This document shows positions 14,639 through 22,414 of a stretch of 64,000 nucleotides of DNA, piece by piece. The DNA comes from DASWED01 sp036394995 (lineage in GTDB: Bacteria > Actinomycetota > UBA4738 > JACQTL01): the NCBI GenBank assembly GCA_036394995.1, contig DASWED010000065.1, forward strand, positions 1-64,000, written 5' to 3'. Below the pieces are notes generated by a model. That model ran no database searches. It was not told the DNA's origin and saw only the letters and a program-made list of their open reading frames with translations. The position numbers were made by a program, and so were the translations under genes. The stretch's first letter is position 1. Each line of letters starts with the position of its first letter.

Positions 14639-15949
14639 ATGGCGAACCCCCGTCGACAGCGCCACGGCGCCCCTCCGCGCGTCGCGGTGCTCAGCCTGCA
14701 TACATCCCCCCAGGACCAGCCCGGGACGGGCGACTCCGGCGGGATGAACGTGTACGTCCGGGAGGTTGCGGAGCGCCTGGCCGCCCGGGGCGTGGAGATG
14801 GACGTGTTCACCCGCTGTGCCGGTCGCGGCGTCCCGACCGTGGACGAGCTCGGTCGGGGCAACCGGCTGATCCAGGTCCAGGCGGGCCCCTGCGCGCAGG
14901 TCGAGAAGGAGCACCTGGAACGCCTGCTCCCGGCGTTCCTGGGCGGGGTCCTGGACCGCCAGCGGGGCGACGGGGCCACCTACGACCTCGTGCACTCGCA
15001 CTACTGGCTGTCGGGATGGGTGGCCGACGGTGTGAAGGAGATCTGGGGGGTTCCGCACGTCGCGTCGTTCCACACGCTGGGGAGGGTGAAGAACCGTTCG
15101 CTGGCCCGCGACGAGGAGCCCGAACCGCCGGTCCGGCTGGAGGGGGAGCAGCGGGTGGTGGCGGGAGCAGACCGGATCCTGGCTCCCACGCCGGCCGAGG
15201 CCGCGCATCTGGTCGGGCTGTACGGCGCCGACCCGGAACGGATCCGGGTGGTGCCGGGCGGCGTCGACCATGCCGTGTTCCTCCCCCGGCCCCGCGAGGA
15301 GGCCCGGCGCCGCCTCCACCTCACCGGCGTCCGCCTGGCCCTGTTCGTGGGGCGGCTCCAGCCACACAAGGGGCCGGACATCGCGATCAGGGCCCTGGGC
15401 GAGGCGGTGGCCCGGGATCCCGCGCGAACGGCGGACCTCGTGCTCGCCGTGGTCGGGGGGCCGAGCGGCCGCCCGACGGCCGGCGACGAGGTTTCGAGGC
15501 TCATGGACCTGGCCGCCGCGCTGGGGGTGGGGGACCGGGTCGTGTTCTTCCCGCCCCAGCCCCAGCACCGGCTGGCCGACTTCTACGCGGCCGCCGACGC
15601 CGTCCTGGTCCCGTCGCGATCGGAGTCGTTCGGGCTGGTGGCCCTGGAGGCGCAGGCCTGTGGGACCCCGGTCATCGCGGCGGACACCGGCGGCCTGCGG
15701 TACGTGGTCCAGGACGGCGTGACGGGGCTCCTGGTCCCCGGACACGAGCCCCGGGACTACGCCGACCGCCTGCTCCGCCTGCTGTCCGATCGGGTGGGGG
15801 TGCGAAGGATGAGCGACGCCGCCGTGGTCCACGCGCTTCGGTACTCGTGGGACGCGACAGCGGCGGACGTCCTCGACGTGTACCGCGAGCTGATCGGGCC
15901 CCGAGCCCACCCAGTGGTCCGGTCCCCGGACGCCGTTTCCCTGATGTGA
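14639..15949 (+). CDS. mshA: D-inositol-3-phosphate glycosyltransferase MshA (mycothiol biosynthesis)
   Basis: A 436-residue GT4 glycosyltransferase, first enzyme of mycothiol synthesis: UDP-GlcNAc plus 1L-myo-inositol-1-phosphate to GlcNAc-Ins-P. The diagnostic N-terminal block LHTSPQDQPGTGDSGGMNVY is present almost unchanged, followed by VHSHYWLSGW, FHTLGRVKN and VVPGGVDHAVF. The C-terminal donor domain has LFVGRLQPHKGPD and the EX7E motif in SESFGLVALEAQACGTPV. Length is normal. GAAGG sits 7 nt before the ATG. Mycothiol is restricted to Actinomycetota, so this gene is the strongest taxonomic marker here. Confidence 0.94.
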   Translation: MANPRRQRHGAPPRVAVLSLHTSPQDQPGTGDSGGMNVYVREVAERLAARGVEMDVFTRCAGRGVPTVDELGRGNRLIQVQAGPCAQVEKEHLERLLPAFLGGVLDRQRGDGATYDLVHSHYWLSGWVADGVKEIWGVPHVASFHTLGRVKNRSLARDEEPEPPVRLEGEQRVVAGADRILAPTPAEAAHLVGLYGADPERIRVVPGGVDHAVFLPRPREEARRRLHLTGVRLALFVGRLQPHKGPDIAIRALGEAVARDPARTADLVLAVVGGPSGRPTAGDEVSRLMDLAAALGVGDRVVFFPPQPQHRLADFYAAADAVLVPSRSESFGLVALEAQACGTPVIAADTGGLRYVVQDGVTGLLVPGHEPRDYADRLLRLLSDRVGVRRMSDAAVVHALRYSWDATAADVLDVYRELIGPRAHPVVRSPDAVSLM

Positions 15950-15960
15950 GGTCCGCGGGA

Positions 15961-16015
15961 CATACTAGTCCAGTACGGATGAGTATCGTTCGGCGGCTAG
16001 TATGCGATGGACTAG
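15961..16015. repeat. Nested alternative inverted repeats
   Basis: CATACTAG (15961-15968) pairs with CTAGTATG (15997-16004), while the overlapping CTAGTCCA (15965-15972) pairs with TGGACTAG (16008-16015). The two hairpins share the CTAG cores, so they exclude each other. In addition CTAGT/ACTAG bracket 15997-16015. This is either a switchable RNA structure or a cluster of operator half-sites. Confidence 0.6.
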
Positions 16016-16109
16016 CCTGGGAGGCATGGTCGAATTCCGGGGTTCTTGTCACTCTTTGTTCCGATCCATCTACCTGCGGTTATGCCCTCTGACCTGCGGG
16101 TTTGCGTCC

Positions 16110-16421
16110 TTGACCGAACCCCGCCGCGCCGATATCTTTCGCCCCGTTCCGAGGAGCCAAGCGGCTCCGAGGGGAGGTCCCGAAGGGGACCCCTGGGAAA
16201 GCCGTAAGGCCAACTGGGCGCACCTGCTCTACCGCTAGGGGAGGCCACCTTGGCGGATGGGTGGGGAGGTTCGGGAAGCCCCAAAGCCCAACGAAAGGGA
16301 AGCCAACCGGGTTCCTTTCACCGGGGTGCGGCGAAGTTCCTCGGAACACTTGGGCCCGAGAGGCCGAAGGTGGCCGCCGGTTTCGGCCGGCGGCGAGCCA
16401 GAAGTCTCTCGGGCCCTTCTT
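16110..16421 (+). ncRNA. Candidate structured noncoding RNA with its own promoter and terminator-like stem
   Basis: This gene-free stretch between two convergent genes has a sigma-70-like promoter, TTGACC (16110-16115), 17-bp spacer, TATCTT (16133-16138), predicting a transcript from about 16145. What follows is a series of short stems: GGAGCC/GGCTCC around AAGC, GGTCCC/GGGACC around GAAG, GCC/GGC around GTAA, GTTCC/GGAAC. It ends in a large stem, GGGCCCGAGAG (16352-16362) with CTCTCGGGCCC (16406-16416), holding an inner GCCGCCGG/CCGGCGGC hairpin, followed by TTCTTCC. No open frame has a credible start or composition. It does not match RNase P RNA, tmRNA, SRP RNA, 6S or riboswitches I know. 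Confidence 0.45.
16352..16421. terminator. Compound stem-loop, probable bidirectional terminator
   Basis: An 11-bp perfect stem (16352-16362 with 16406-16416) encloses an 8-bp perfect hairpin (16373-16380 with 16387-16394, loop TTTCGG). TTCTTCC follows on the plus strand. It lies just after the end of the minus-strand permease gene and could end transcripts from both directions. Confidence 0.6.
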
Positions 16422-16431
16422 CCGTGCCGGG

Positions 16432-18957
16432 CTACTCGACCGTGACGGCCCGCAGGACATCGAGCTTGGCGGCACGGCGGGCCGGCCACACCGCCGCCAG
16501 GACCCCCGCCAGCGCGGCCAGGATCACGTAGGTCACGAGCTGGGTCACCGGGATCGAGAACGCGGTGATCCCCTCGTCCGCCAGCGCCTTCACCAGGGCC
16601 CAGGCGAAGAACAGCCCGACGGCCAGGCCCATCACGGCCCCGAACACCGAGATGATCACGGCCTCCCACCGGACCATGCCCCGGACCTGCCGGCGGGTCA
16701 TCCCCACCGCCCGGAGCAGGCCGATCTCCCGGGTCCGTTCGAAGATCGACAGGGCCAGCGTGTTCACGATGCCGACCAGCGCGATGATGATCGCGAGCAG
16801 CAGGAGCGCCGTGACCAGCCCCAGCAGCGTGTCGATCTGCTTCTCCTGGCTGGCCCGGAACTCCGCCTGATCCTCCACCTTCACGTTGCCGAAGGGCTGC
16901 AGGGCGGCGTCGATCCCGGCCCGGATCGCCGTGAGATCCGCGCCCGGCGCCGCCTTCAGCAGCACGTCCTGGTCCAGGTGCTGTGTGAAGTGCGCGTCGA
17001 AGGCCGCGATCGGGATCAGGTAGTCGCCCGTGAAGGAGTTGGCCTCGAAGACCGCGGCCACCTTCGTGTGGATGGGCGAGCCGGACGGGAACCGGATCGT
17101 GATCGGGTCGCCGGCCTTCCAGCCGTGCGCCGTGGCCTCCTTGTCCCGCACCACCAGCCCGTCGTCGCCCATGTCGGCCAGCGATCCCTGCGCGACCTCG
17201 AGGTCCATGACGTCCCCGAGGGTTGCCGGATCCACCCCCGAGACGAACTTCGTGCCGCCGCCGTTGATCTTGATCCGGCTGTCCTGGCCCCCCCGGACCT
17301 CGGACACGATCCCGACGCCCTCCACCTTGCGGACCGCGTCGGCCGCGGCGGGGCTGAACCCGGCGAACTGGCTCGTGGACAGGATGTAGTCGGCCCGGAG
17401 GGTGGAGGAGAGCAGCTCCCCCACGGACGCCTTCAGCGACTGCGCGAATACGCTGGTGAACGCCACCAGGGCCAGCCCGATCATCAGCGCCGAGGCGGTG
17501 GACGCCGTTCGGCGGGGGTTCCTGCTGGCGTTCTCCCGGCCCAGCCTCCCCGGTACCTTGAACAGCCGGGCGAAGGGCGCGCCGATGCCCCTGGACAGCG
17601 GCCGGGCAACGAGCGGCGCCAGCATGGCCACCCCCACGAAGATCAGGGCCACGCCGAGCCCGACGAACCGGATCGGGGCGCCCACGGACCCGAACAGGCC
17701 GTACATCAGAGCCGCCAGGCCGATCACCGCGACCACCGAGCCCACCAGACTCCGACGCCGGAGCGACGCTGTCGGAAGCGGAACGTCGCGCATGGCCGCG
17801 ATCGGTGGGATGCGGGCCGCCCGCCGGGCCGGGGACACCGCGGCCACCAGCGTGACCACGGTCCCGATGACGAGCGAGACCCACACCGTCCGGGGCAGGA
17901 ACTGCAGGGACGACGAGGGCAGGGCGATGCCGAACCCCTTCAGCAGGGCGGTGAGCCCCATCGCGATGAGCACCCCCAGGCCGAGGCCCGCCGCCGAGGC
18001 CAGGAGTCCCACGATGGCCGCCTCGGCCAGCACCGAGACCGTGACCTGCCGCCCGCTGGCCCCGAGGGCCCGGAGCAGCCCCAGCTCCCGGGTCCGCTGG
18101 GCCACGATGATCGAGAACGTGTTGAAGATGATGAACGTCCCCACGAACAGCGAGATGCCTGCGAACACCAGTAGTGCGGTCCGGAAGAACCCCAGCCCCT
18201 CCTTGATCTGGTCGGCCTGCTCCTCGGCGGCCTTTGCCCCCGTGATGGCCTGGACCCCCTTCGGCAGCACCGACGCGATCCGGTTCCGCAGGGCGATGGG
18301 CGAGACCCCGTCTGACGCGACGATGTCGATGACGTCGAACTTGCCCTCCGCGTCGAGCACCCGCTGGGCGGTGGCGGTATCGAACGCCACCAGCGTGGCG
18401 CCGGCCAGGTTGTCGGCCTCCCCGAACCCCAGGAGACCGACGATCGTGAACTCTTCGGGGCTCCCCTGGAACAGGATCTCCACCCGGTCGCCGACCTGGA
18501 GGTCGTGCTTCTTCGCGGTGCCGGCGTCCACTCCGACCTCGCCGTCAGCTCTCGGAGCCCGGCCCTCCCGCAGCGACAGCGGGTTCTCCGGCGCGTCCAC
18601 CCAGTTCAGCCCGAAGGTCGGTGCGCCGCCGGTCGCGATGGGCTTGCCGTCCTTGTCCACGACCTGGGCGTAGCCCTGGACGATCCCGGACGCCCGCTCC
18701 ACGCCCTCGACCTGCCGGATCTTCGGAAGCAGCGACTCCGGGATCCGGTCGCGGGTGTCCCCGAAGGCCGACGAGGCCCGGACGGTGACGGCGACCCCCT
18801 TGTTCACCTCGCTGAACAGCTGGTCGAACGTGTGCCCCAACGTGTCGGTCAGCACGAACGTCCCGGCGACGAACGCCACGCCCAGGATCACCGCGAGCGC
18901 GGTGAGGACCAAGCGGAGCTTGTGCGCGATGAGCCCCTTGATCGTCGCCCGCCACAC
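16432..18957 (-). CDS. ABC transporter permease, FtsX/MacB family (two FtsX units)
   Basis: An 841-residue permease with two FtsX domains, characteristic of actinobacterial lipoprotein/peptide export systems. The first transmembrane helix is at about residues 15-37 (LVLTALAVILGVAFVAGTFV), then a long extracellular loop, then three helices at about 265-390 ending the first unit. A second unit starts near 475 (RRTASTASALMIGLALVAF) with a loop and three more helices at about 710-825. Characteristic RTRELGLLRALGASGRQV and RTREIGLLRAVGMTRRQV coupling segments follow the second helix of each unit. It pairs with the ATPase gene 6 bp upstream in the same operon. The substrate is unknown. Confidence 0.92.
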   Translation of the reverse strand: MWRATIKGLIAHKLRLVLTALAVILGVAFVAGTFVLTDTLGHTFDQLFSEVNKGVAVTVRASSAFGDTRDRIPESLLPKIRQVEGVERASGIVQGYAQVVDKDGKPIATGGAPTFGLNWVDAPENPLSLREGRAPRADGEVGVDAGTAKKHDLQVGDRVEILFQGSPEEFTIVGLLGFGEADNLAGATLVAFDTATAQRVLDAEGKFDVIDIVASDGVSPIALRNRIASVLPKGVQAITGAKAAEEQADQIKEGLGFFRTALLVFAGISLFVGTFIIFNTFSIIVAQRTRELGLLRALGASGRQVTVSVLAEAAIVGLLASAAGLGLGVLIAMGLTALLKGFGIALPSSSLQFLPRTVWVSLVIGTVVTLVAAVSPARRAARIPPIAAMRDVPLPTASLRRRSLVGSVVAVIGLAALMYGLFGSVGAPIRFVGLGVALIFVGVAMLAPLVARPLSRGIGAPFARLFKVPGRLGRENASRNPRRTASTASALMIGLALVAFTSVFAQSLKASVGELLSSTLRADYILSTSQFAGFSPAAADAVRKVEGVGIVSEVRGGQDSRIKINGGGTKFVSGVDPATLGDVMDLEVAQGSLADMGDDGLVVRDKEATAHGWKAGDPITIRFPSGSPIHTKVAAVFEANSFTGDYLIPIAAFDAHFTQHLDQDVLLKAAPGADLTAIRAGIDAALQPFGNVKVEDQAEFRASQEKQIDTLLGLVTALLLLAIIIALVGIVNTLALSIFERTREIGLLRAVGMTRRQVRGMVRWEAVIISVFGAVMGLAVGLFFAWALVKALADEGITAFSIPVTQLVTYVILAALAGVLAAVWPARRAAKLDVLRAVTVE

Positions 18958-18963
18958 GGAGAC

Positions 18964-19719
18964 TCAGCCCCCGAGTTCCTTCATGCGGTCGAGGACGCGG
19001 TCGGCCGTCGGTTCGTCCATCTCCGAGGCGATGTGCCCGTCCTCCAGGAACAGCACGTGGTCCGCGTACCCGGCTGCGGCGGGATCGTGGGTGACCATCA
19101 CGATGGTCTGGCCGAACTCCTTCACGGCTCCCTGGAGGAAGTCCAGCAGCTCGTTCGAGGCTCGGGAGTCGAGGTTCCCGGTGGGCTCGTCCGCGAACAC
19201 GATCTCCGGGCGGCTGGCCAGGGCCCGGGCCGCCGCCACCCGCTGCTGCTGGCCCCCGGACAGCTCCGCCGGATGGTGGGACAGGCGGTCCTTCAGACCC
19301 ACCGTGTCCACGATCCGGTCGATCCACGCCCTCCCGGGCTTCACCCCCGCGATGTCGAGCGGGAGCGTGATGTTCTCCTCCGCGGTGAGGGTGGGGACCA
19401 GGTTGTAGGCCTGGAAGATGAACCCGACCTTCGCCCGGCGGAGCAGCGTGAGCCGCTTCTCGGGCTGGGTGGTGAGATCCACGTCGCCCAGGAACGCCTG
19501 CCCCGAGGTCAGGCGGTCCAGACCCGCCAGGCAGTGCAACAGGGTGGACTTCCCCGACCCCGAGGGCCCCATGATCGCCGTGAACCGCCCCGCCGGGAAC
19601 TCGGCGGTGATCCCGTCCAGGGCCCGGACCTCGGCCGCTCCCTGGCCGTACACCTTCACCGCGTCCACCACCCGTGCCGCGGCCGTGCCGGTCCGTGCGG
19701 TCGCCTCGCTCGTGCTCAC
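18964..19719 (-). CDS. ABC transporter ATP-binding protein (LolD/MacB type)
   Basis: A 251-residue ATPase. Walker A is MGPSGSGKSTLLH near residue 51, Q-loop in IFQAYNLVPTL, signature AELSGGQQQRVAAARAL near 154, Walker B IVFADEPTGNLDS near 175, and H-loop MVTHDPAAA. The NLDS and YNL features match the MacB/LolD/FtsE group that works with FtsX-type permeases, here the next gene. I chose GTG 19717-19719 because GGAGGT lies at ideal distance before it; the longer open frame runs into the divergent proline dehydrogenase leader. Confidence 0.93.
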   Translation of the reverse strand: MSTSEATARTGTAAARVVDAVKVYGQGAAEVRALDGITAEFPAGRFTAIMGPSGSGKSTLLHCLAGLDRLTSGQAFLGDVDLTTQPEKRLTLLRRAKVGFIFQAYNLVPTLTAEENITLPLDIAGVKPGRAWIDRIVDTVGLKDRLSHHPAELSGGQQQRVAAARALASRPEIVFADEPTGNLDSRASNELLDFLQGAVKEFGQTIVMVTHDPAAAGYADHVLFLEDGHIASEMDEPTADRVLDRMKELGG

Positions 19720-19889
19720 GTTCTCGACCTCCCCATCCCCATGACCGCCCCAGCCTACGAGCCCCCGACCCCACCCAGGCCACTCGTTCCCGAAATCTTC
19801 ACATAGCGCCTCCGGATACCCGAGCCATCGAAGGTTTCGGGGGGCAGTCCGGGGGCGGAGCCTCCCGGCCCTTTGGGATACTCGCCCCC

Positions 19890-19916
19890 GTGGACGGCGG
19901 ACAGAGATCCCGGTGA
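19890..19916 (+). CDS. Leaderless mini-ORF overlapping the proline dehydrogenase start
   Basis: GATACT at 19877-19882 is a -10-like box; 8 nt later a GTG (19890) opens an 8-codon frame (MDGGQRSR) whose TGA at 19914-19916 overlaps the GTG start of the next gene as GTGA. The arrangement suggests that ribosomes load on the 5' end and restart at the overlap. The peptide itself probably has no function. Confidence 0.35.
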   Translation: MDGGQRSR

Positions 19917-20848
19917 ACGGTCCGGCCCTGCGGGGGCCCGTGCTGTGGCTCACCGGGCAGCGATGGTTCCGCCGGCTCATCACCGAGCACTCCGTGGGCC
20001 GGCAGGTGGCGTTGCGGTTCGTGGCGGGGGAGACCCTGGATGGGGCCATGGACGCCGCCCGTGGCCTGAACGGACGGGGCGTCGCCACGATGCTCGACCA
20101 CCTGGGGGAGAACGTGACGTCGGCCGAGCAGGCCTCCGCCGCCGCCGACGCGTACGTCCTGGCCCTGAAGCGGATCCACGAGGCGGACGACCTCGACGCG
20201 AACATCTCGGTGAAGCTCACCCAGCTGGGGCTCGACGTCTCGTATGACCTGTGCCTGGAGAACGCCGAACGGGTGCTCTCGGCCGCGGCCTCGAGGGCGA
20301 CGCTGGTGATGATCGACATGGAGAGCCACGAGTACGTGGAACCCACGCTCCGGGCCCACCGCGACCTCAAGGCCCGCCATCCGGGCGTCGGCCTGGCCCT
20401 GCAGTCGTACCTCCGCCGGACGGTCGCCGACGTCCACGGCCTGCCTGAGCGGTCGACGGTCCGGCTGGTGAAGGGGGCCTACCTCGAACCGCCGGATGTG
20501 GCCTTCCCCGATCGCCGCGACGTGGACCGGAACTTTGCCCGGGTGTTCGCCACGCTGATGTCGCTGGGCCATACGGTCCACCTGGCCACCCACGATCCGG
20601 CCCTCACCGACGGCGCCCGCCGATACGTCGAGCGCGAGGGGATCGGCTGGGGGCGCATGGAGTTCCAGTTCCTGTACGGGATCCGGCGCGATCTCCAGGG
20701 CGACCTGGCCCGCCAGGGCTATCCGGTGCGCGTGTACGTCCCGTACGGCGACGAGTGGTATCCCTATCTGACCAGGCGGATGGCGGAGCGGCCTGCCAAC
20801 ATGTGGTTCTTCGCGTCGAACCTGGTGCGGTTCGGCGGCGGGTCGTGA
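19913..20848 (+). CDS. Proline dehydrogenase (monofunctional, PutB-like)
   Basis: A 311-residue FAD-dependent TIM-barrel enzyme oxidising proline to pyrroline-5-carboxylate. Recognisable blocks include ISVKLTQLGLD, MIDMESHEYVEPTL, LALQSYLRRTVADV, VRLVKGAYLEP, HLATHDPAL, and the C-terminal substrate-contacting RVYVPYGDEWYPYLTRRMAERP. Length matches single-domain bacterial enzymes. The GTG start follows a mini-ORF and has no good Shine-Dalgarno. The product would be handled by the P5C dehydrogenase at 28.8 kb or reduced back to proline by ProC, encoded next. Confidence 0.93.
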   Translation: MNGPALRGPVLWLTGQRWFRRLITEHSVGRQVALRFVAGETLDGAMDAARGLNGRGVATMLDHLGENVTSAEQASAAADAYVLALKRIHEADDLDANISVKLTQLGLDVSYDLCLENAERVLSAAASRATLVMIDMESHEYVEPTLRAHRDLKARHPGVGLALQSYLRRTVADVHGLPERSTVRLVKGAYLEPPDVAFPDRRDVDRNFARVFATLMSLGHTVHLATHDPALTDGARRYVEREGIGWGRMEFQFLYGIRRDLQGDLARQGYPVRVYVPYGDEWYPYLTRRMAERPANMWFFASNLVRFGGGS

Positions 20849-20863
20849 ACGGTCCAGGGGAAG

Positions 20864-21709
20864 GTGGCGAGAGCGGTGGGTGACGGACGCAACGTCGCGT
20901 TCCTGGGCGGCGGCAAGATGGGGGAGGCCCTGGTCTCCGGGCTGATCCGCAGCGGGGCGCGGAAGCCGGACGAGCTCATGGTGACGTGCCGGCGGGAGGA
21001 GCGGGCCCGCGAGATCTCGGAGCGCCACGGCGTTGGGACCACGGTGTCGAACCCCGAGGCAGTGGCTTGGGCCAACACCCTGGTGCTCACCGTGAAGCCC
21101 CAGGACATGGAGACGCTGCTCGGACAGATCGCCGACCACGTCAGGGCGGAGCAGCTGGTGATCTCGTTCGCGGCCGGCATCAGGACCTCGTTCATCGAGC
21201 GCCGGCTGCGGGACGATGCGCCGGTGATCCGGGTGATGTCGAACGTGCCGGTGCTGGTGGACGAGGCCATGTCGGTGGTCTCACCGGGCTCGCGGGCCGA
21301 GGACAAGCACCTGGCGGTGGCCGAGGAGCTGCTGGGAGCGGTAGGGCGGGTCATCCGGCTCCCCGAGGCCCAGCAGGACGCCGTGACCGCCACCAGCGGG
21401 AGCGGCCCGGCCTACTTCTTCCTGCTGGCCGAGGCCATGATCGAGGCCTGCATCCTGCTGGGGCTGTCCCGGGACGTGGCGAGCGACCTCATCATCCAGA
21501 CCATGCTGGGCTCGGCCAAGATGCTTCGGGACACCGGGAAGCACCCGGTGGAGCTGCGGGAGATGGTGACGTCGCCCGGCGGGACCACCATCGCGGCGAT
21601 CAGGGTCCTCGAGGAGGCCGGCGTCCGCGCCGCGTTCCTCAACGCGATCGACGCCGCCCGTCACCGTAGCGCCGAGCTCGCCCGGGGCGAGGAGCCGGAG
21701 GACCGGTAG
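20864..21709 (+). CDS. proC: Pyrroline-5-carboxylate reductase
   Basis: A 281-residue NAD(P)H-dependent reductase, final step of proline synthesis. The Rossmann motif VAFLGGGKMGEALVSGL is at the N-terminus; LVLTVKPQDMETLL, VIRVMSNVPVLVDEAMSV, TSGSGPAYFFLLAEAM and the signature REMVTSPGGTTIAAIRVLEE follow in order. It lies 15 bp after proline dehydrogenase, an unusual pairing of degradative and biosynthetic steps. GTG at 20864 or 20876 could start translation; AGGGGAAGG precedes both. Confidence 0.95.
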   Translation: MARAVGDGRNVAFLGGGKMGEALVSGLIRSGARKPDELMVTCRREERAREISERHGVGTTVSNPEAVAWANTLVLTVKPQDMETLLGQIADHVRAEQLVISFAAGIRTSFIERRLRDDAPVIRVMSNVPVLVDEAMSVVSPGSRAEDKHLAVAEELLGAVGRVIRLPEAQQDAVTATSGSGPAYFFLLAEAMIEACILLGLSRDVASDLIIQTMLGSAKMLRDTGKHPVELREMVTSPGGTTIAAIRVLEEAGVRAAFLNAIDAARHRSAELARGEEPEDR

Positions 21710-21861
21710 GGGCGGATCGTGGTGGCCGGTGGCGTCATCTCGACCGATTCCAACGTGGCCGTCGCGCGCTTCCTTCCGTAGGCTCTCCTCGCAGGGCGTG
21801 GTGTGGTGGACCGAGGGAGTCTGTTCACCGGGCCCGGCTCGAGGACCGAAAGGAGCACGAC

Positions 21862-22368
21862 TTGGGACGGGGAGACCGGAAGAAGACCCGCTGGGCGCAC
21901 AACCGCGAGCGGGCACACAAGGCGCGCGAGGCGCGCAAGGCCGAGGGCCGCAAGGCCGAGCGGGTCGCGGCCCGGAAGGCCGAGCGGGCCGCCTCGAGGT
22001 CCACCGCGGCGTCCCGGACGCGCGCGGCGGCCGCCACCGCCGAGGCGGCCGAGGCCACGGCGGTCGCCGTCCAGGAAGCCGAGGCTCCGACCGCGGCCCC
22101 CGCCGAGGCGCCGCCCGTGGTGACCGAGGAGACGGCCGCGACGCCTGAACCCGAGACTGCCGCCGAGCCCGAAGCCGCAGCCGAACCAGAGGCCGCACCC
22201 GAGCCCGAGCCTGCCGCCGAGCCCGAGCCGGCGCCCGAGCCTGCCGCGGCGCCGGAGACGCCGACCGAGGCCGAGGCCGGCGGCCCGGTGGCCGAGGAGC
22301 CCACGCCGGACGAGAGCGCCACGACCGGCGAGACGGCCGCCGAAGCGGAGGAGCCCGCCGAGTCCTAG
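21862..22368 (+). CDS. Basic N-terminus / Pro-Glu-Ala-rich low-complexity protein
   Basis: A 168-residue protein of unknown function. The first 50 residues are highly basic with repeated Arg/Lys/Ala (RKKTRWAHNRERAHKAREAR), the middle is Ala-rich, and the last 100 residues are an acidic Pro/Glu/Ala tail with repeats such as PEPEPAAEPEPAPEPAAAPE. The start is TTG at 21862, preceded by AAAGGAG at good spacing and by a TAGGCT -10 box at 21779-21784. The charge polarity suggests a nucleic-acid-binding head and a disordered acidic tail. The first residues (MGRGDRKKTR) recall ribosomal protein bTHX, but that similarity is short. Confidence 0.65.
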   Translation: MGRGDRKKTRWAHNRERAHKAREARKAEGRKAERVAARKAERAASRSTAASRTRAAAATAEAAEATAVAVQEAEAPTAAPAEAPPVVTEETAATPEPETAAEPEAAAEPEAAPEPEPAAEPEPAPEPAAAPETPTEAEAGGPVAEEPTPDESATTGETAAEAEEPAES

Positions 22369-22414
22369 GCTCCTGGCAGCGCAGGCGGCGTTCGCGACCG
22401 GAAGGGGTGACCGG

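Noticed and set aside
16060..16125. c-di-GMP (GEMM-I) riboswitch-like GGACGCAAAC and CAGGTAG on the minus strand
   Set aside because: The GNRA hairpin and GGCAAACC partner expected between the conserved blocks are missing, and there is no gene downstream on that strand for it to control.
16221..16237. tRNA D-arm-like sequence (TAGCGGTAGAGCAGGTG) on the minus strand
   Set aside because: The flanks give no acceptor or T-arm (no TTCGAAT-type loop) and no cloverleaf could be folded by eye; it lies inside the hairpin-rich region and is probably coincidental.
16204..16237. tmRNA-like tag frame (GCC AAC TGG ... TAG) in the candidate RNA
   Set aside because: The tag would end in Tyr-Arg rather than Ala-Ala and the tRNA-Ala-like ends are absent.
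16261..18174. Very long plus-strand open frames opposite the permease gene (and similar long antisense frames elsewhere)
   Set aside because: They are shadows caused by high GC; residue composition is Arg/Pro/Gly-rich with no family motifs, while the minus-strand frame has clear FtsX features.
18964..20370. Longer N-terminus for the ABC ATPase (468 residues)
   Set aside because: It would overlap the divergent proline dehydrogenase gene and ignore the ideal GGAGGT site before GTG 19719.
22060..22320. Pro/Glu/Ala DNA repeats as a tandem-repeat or CRISPR-like array
   Set aside because: Units are imperfect, codon-based and inside an open frame with promoter and ribosome site; there are no spacers.
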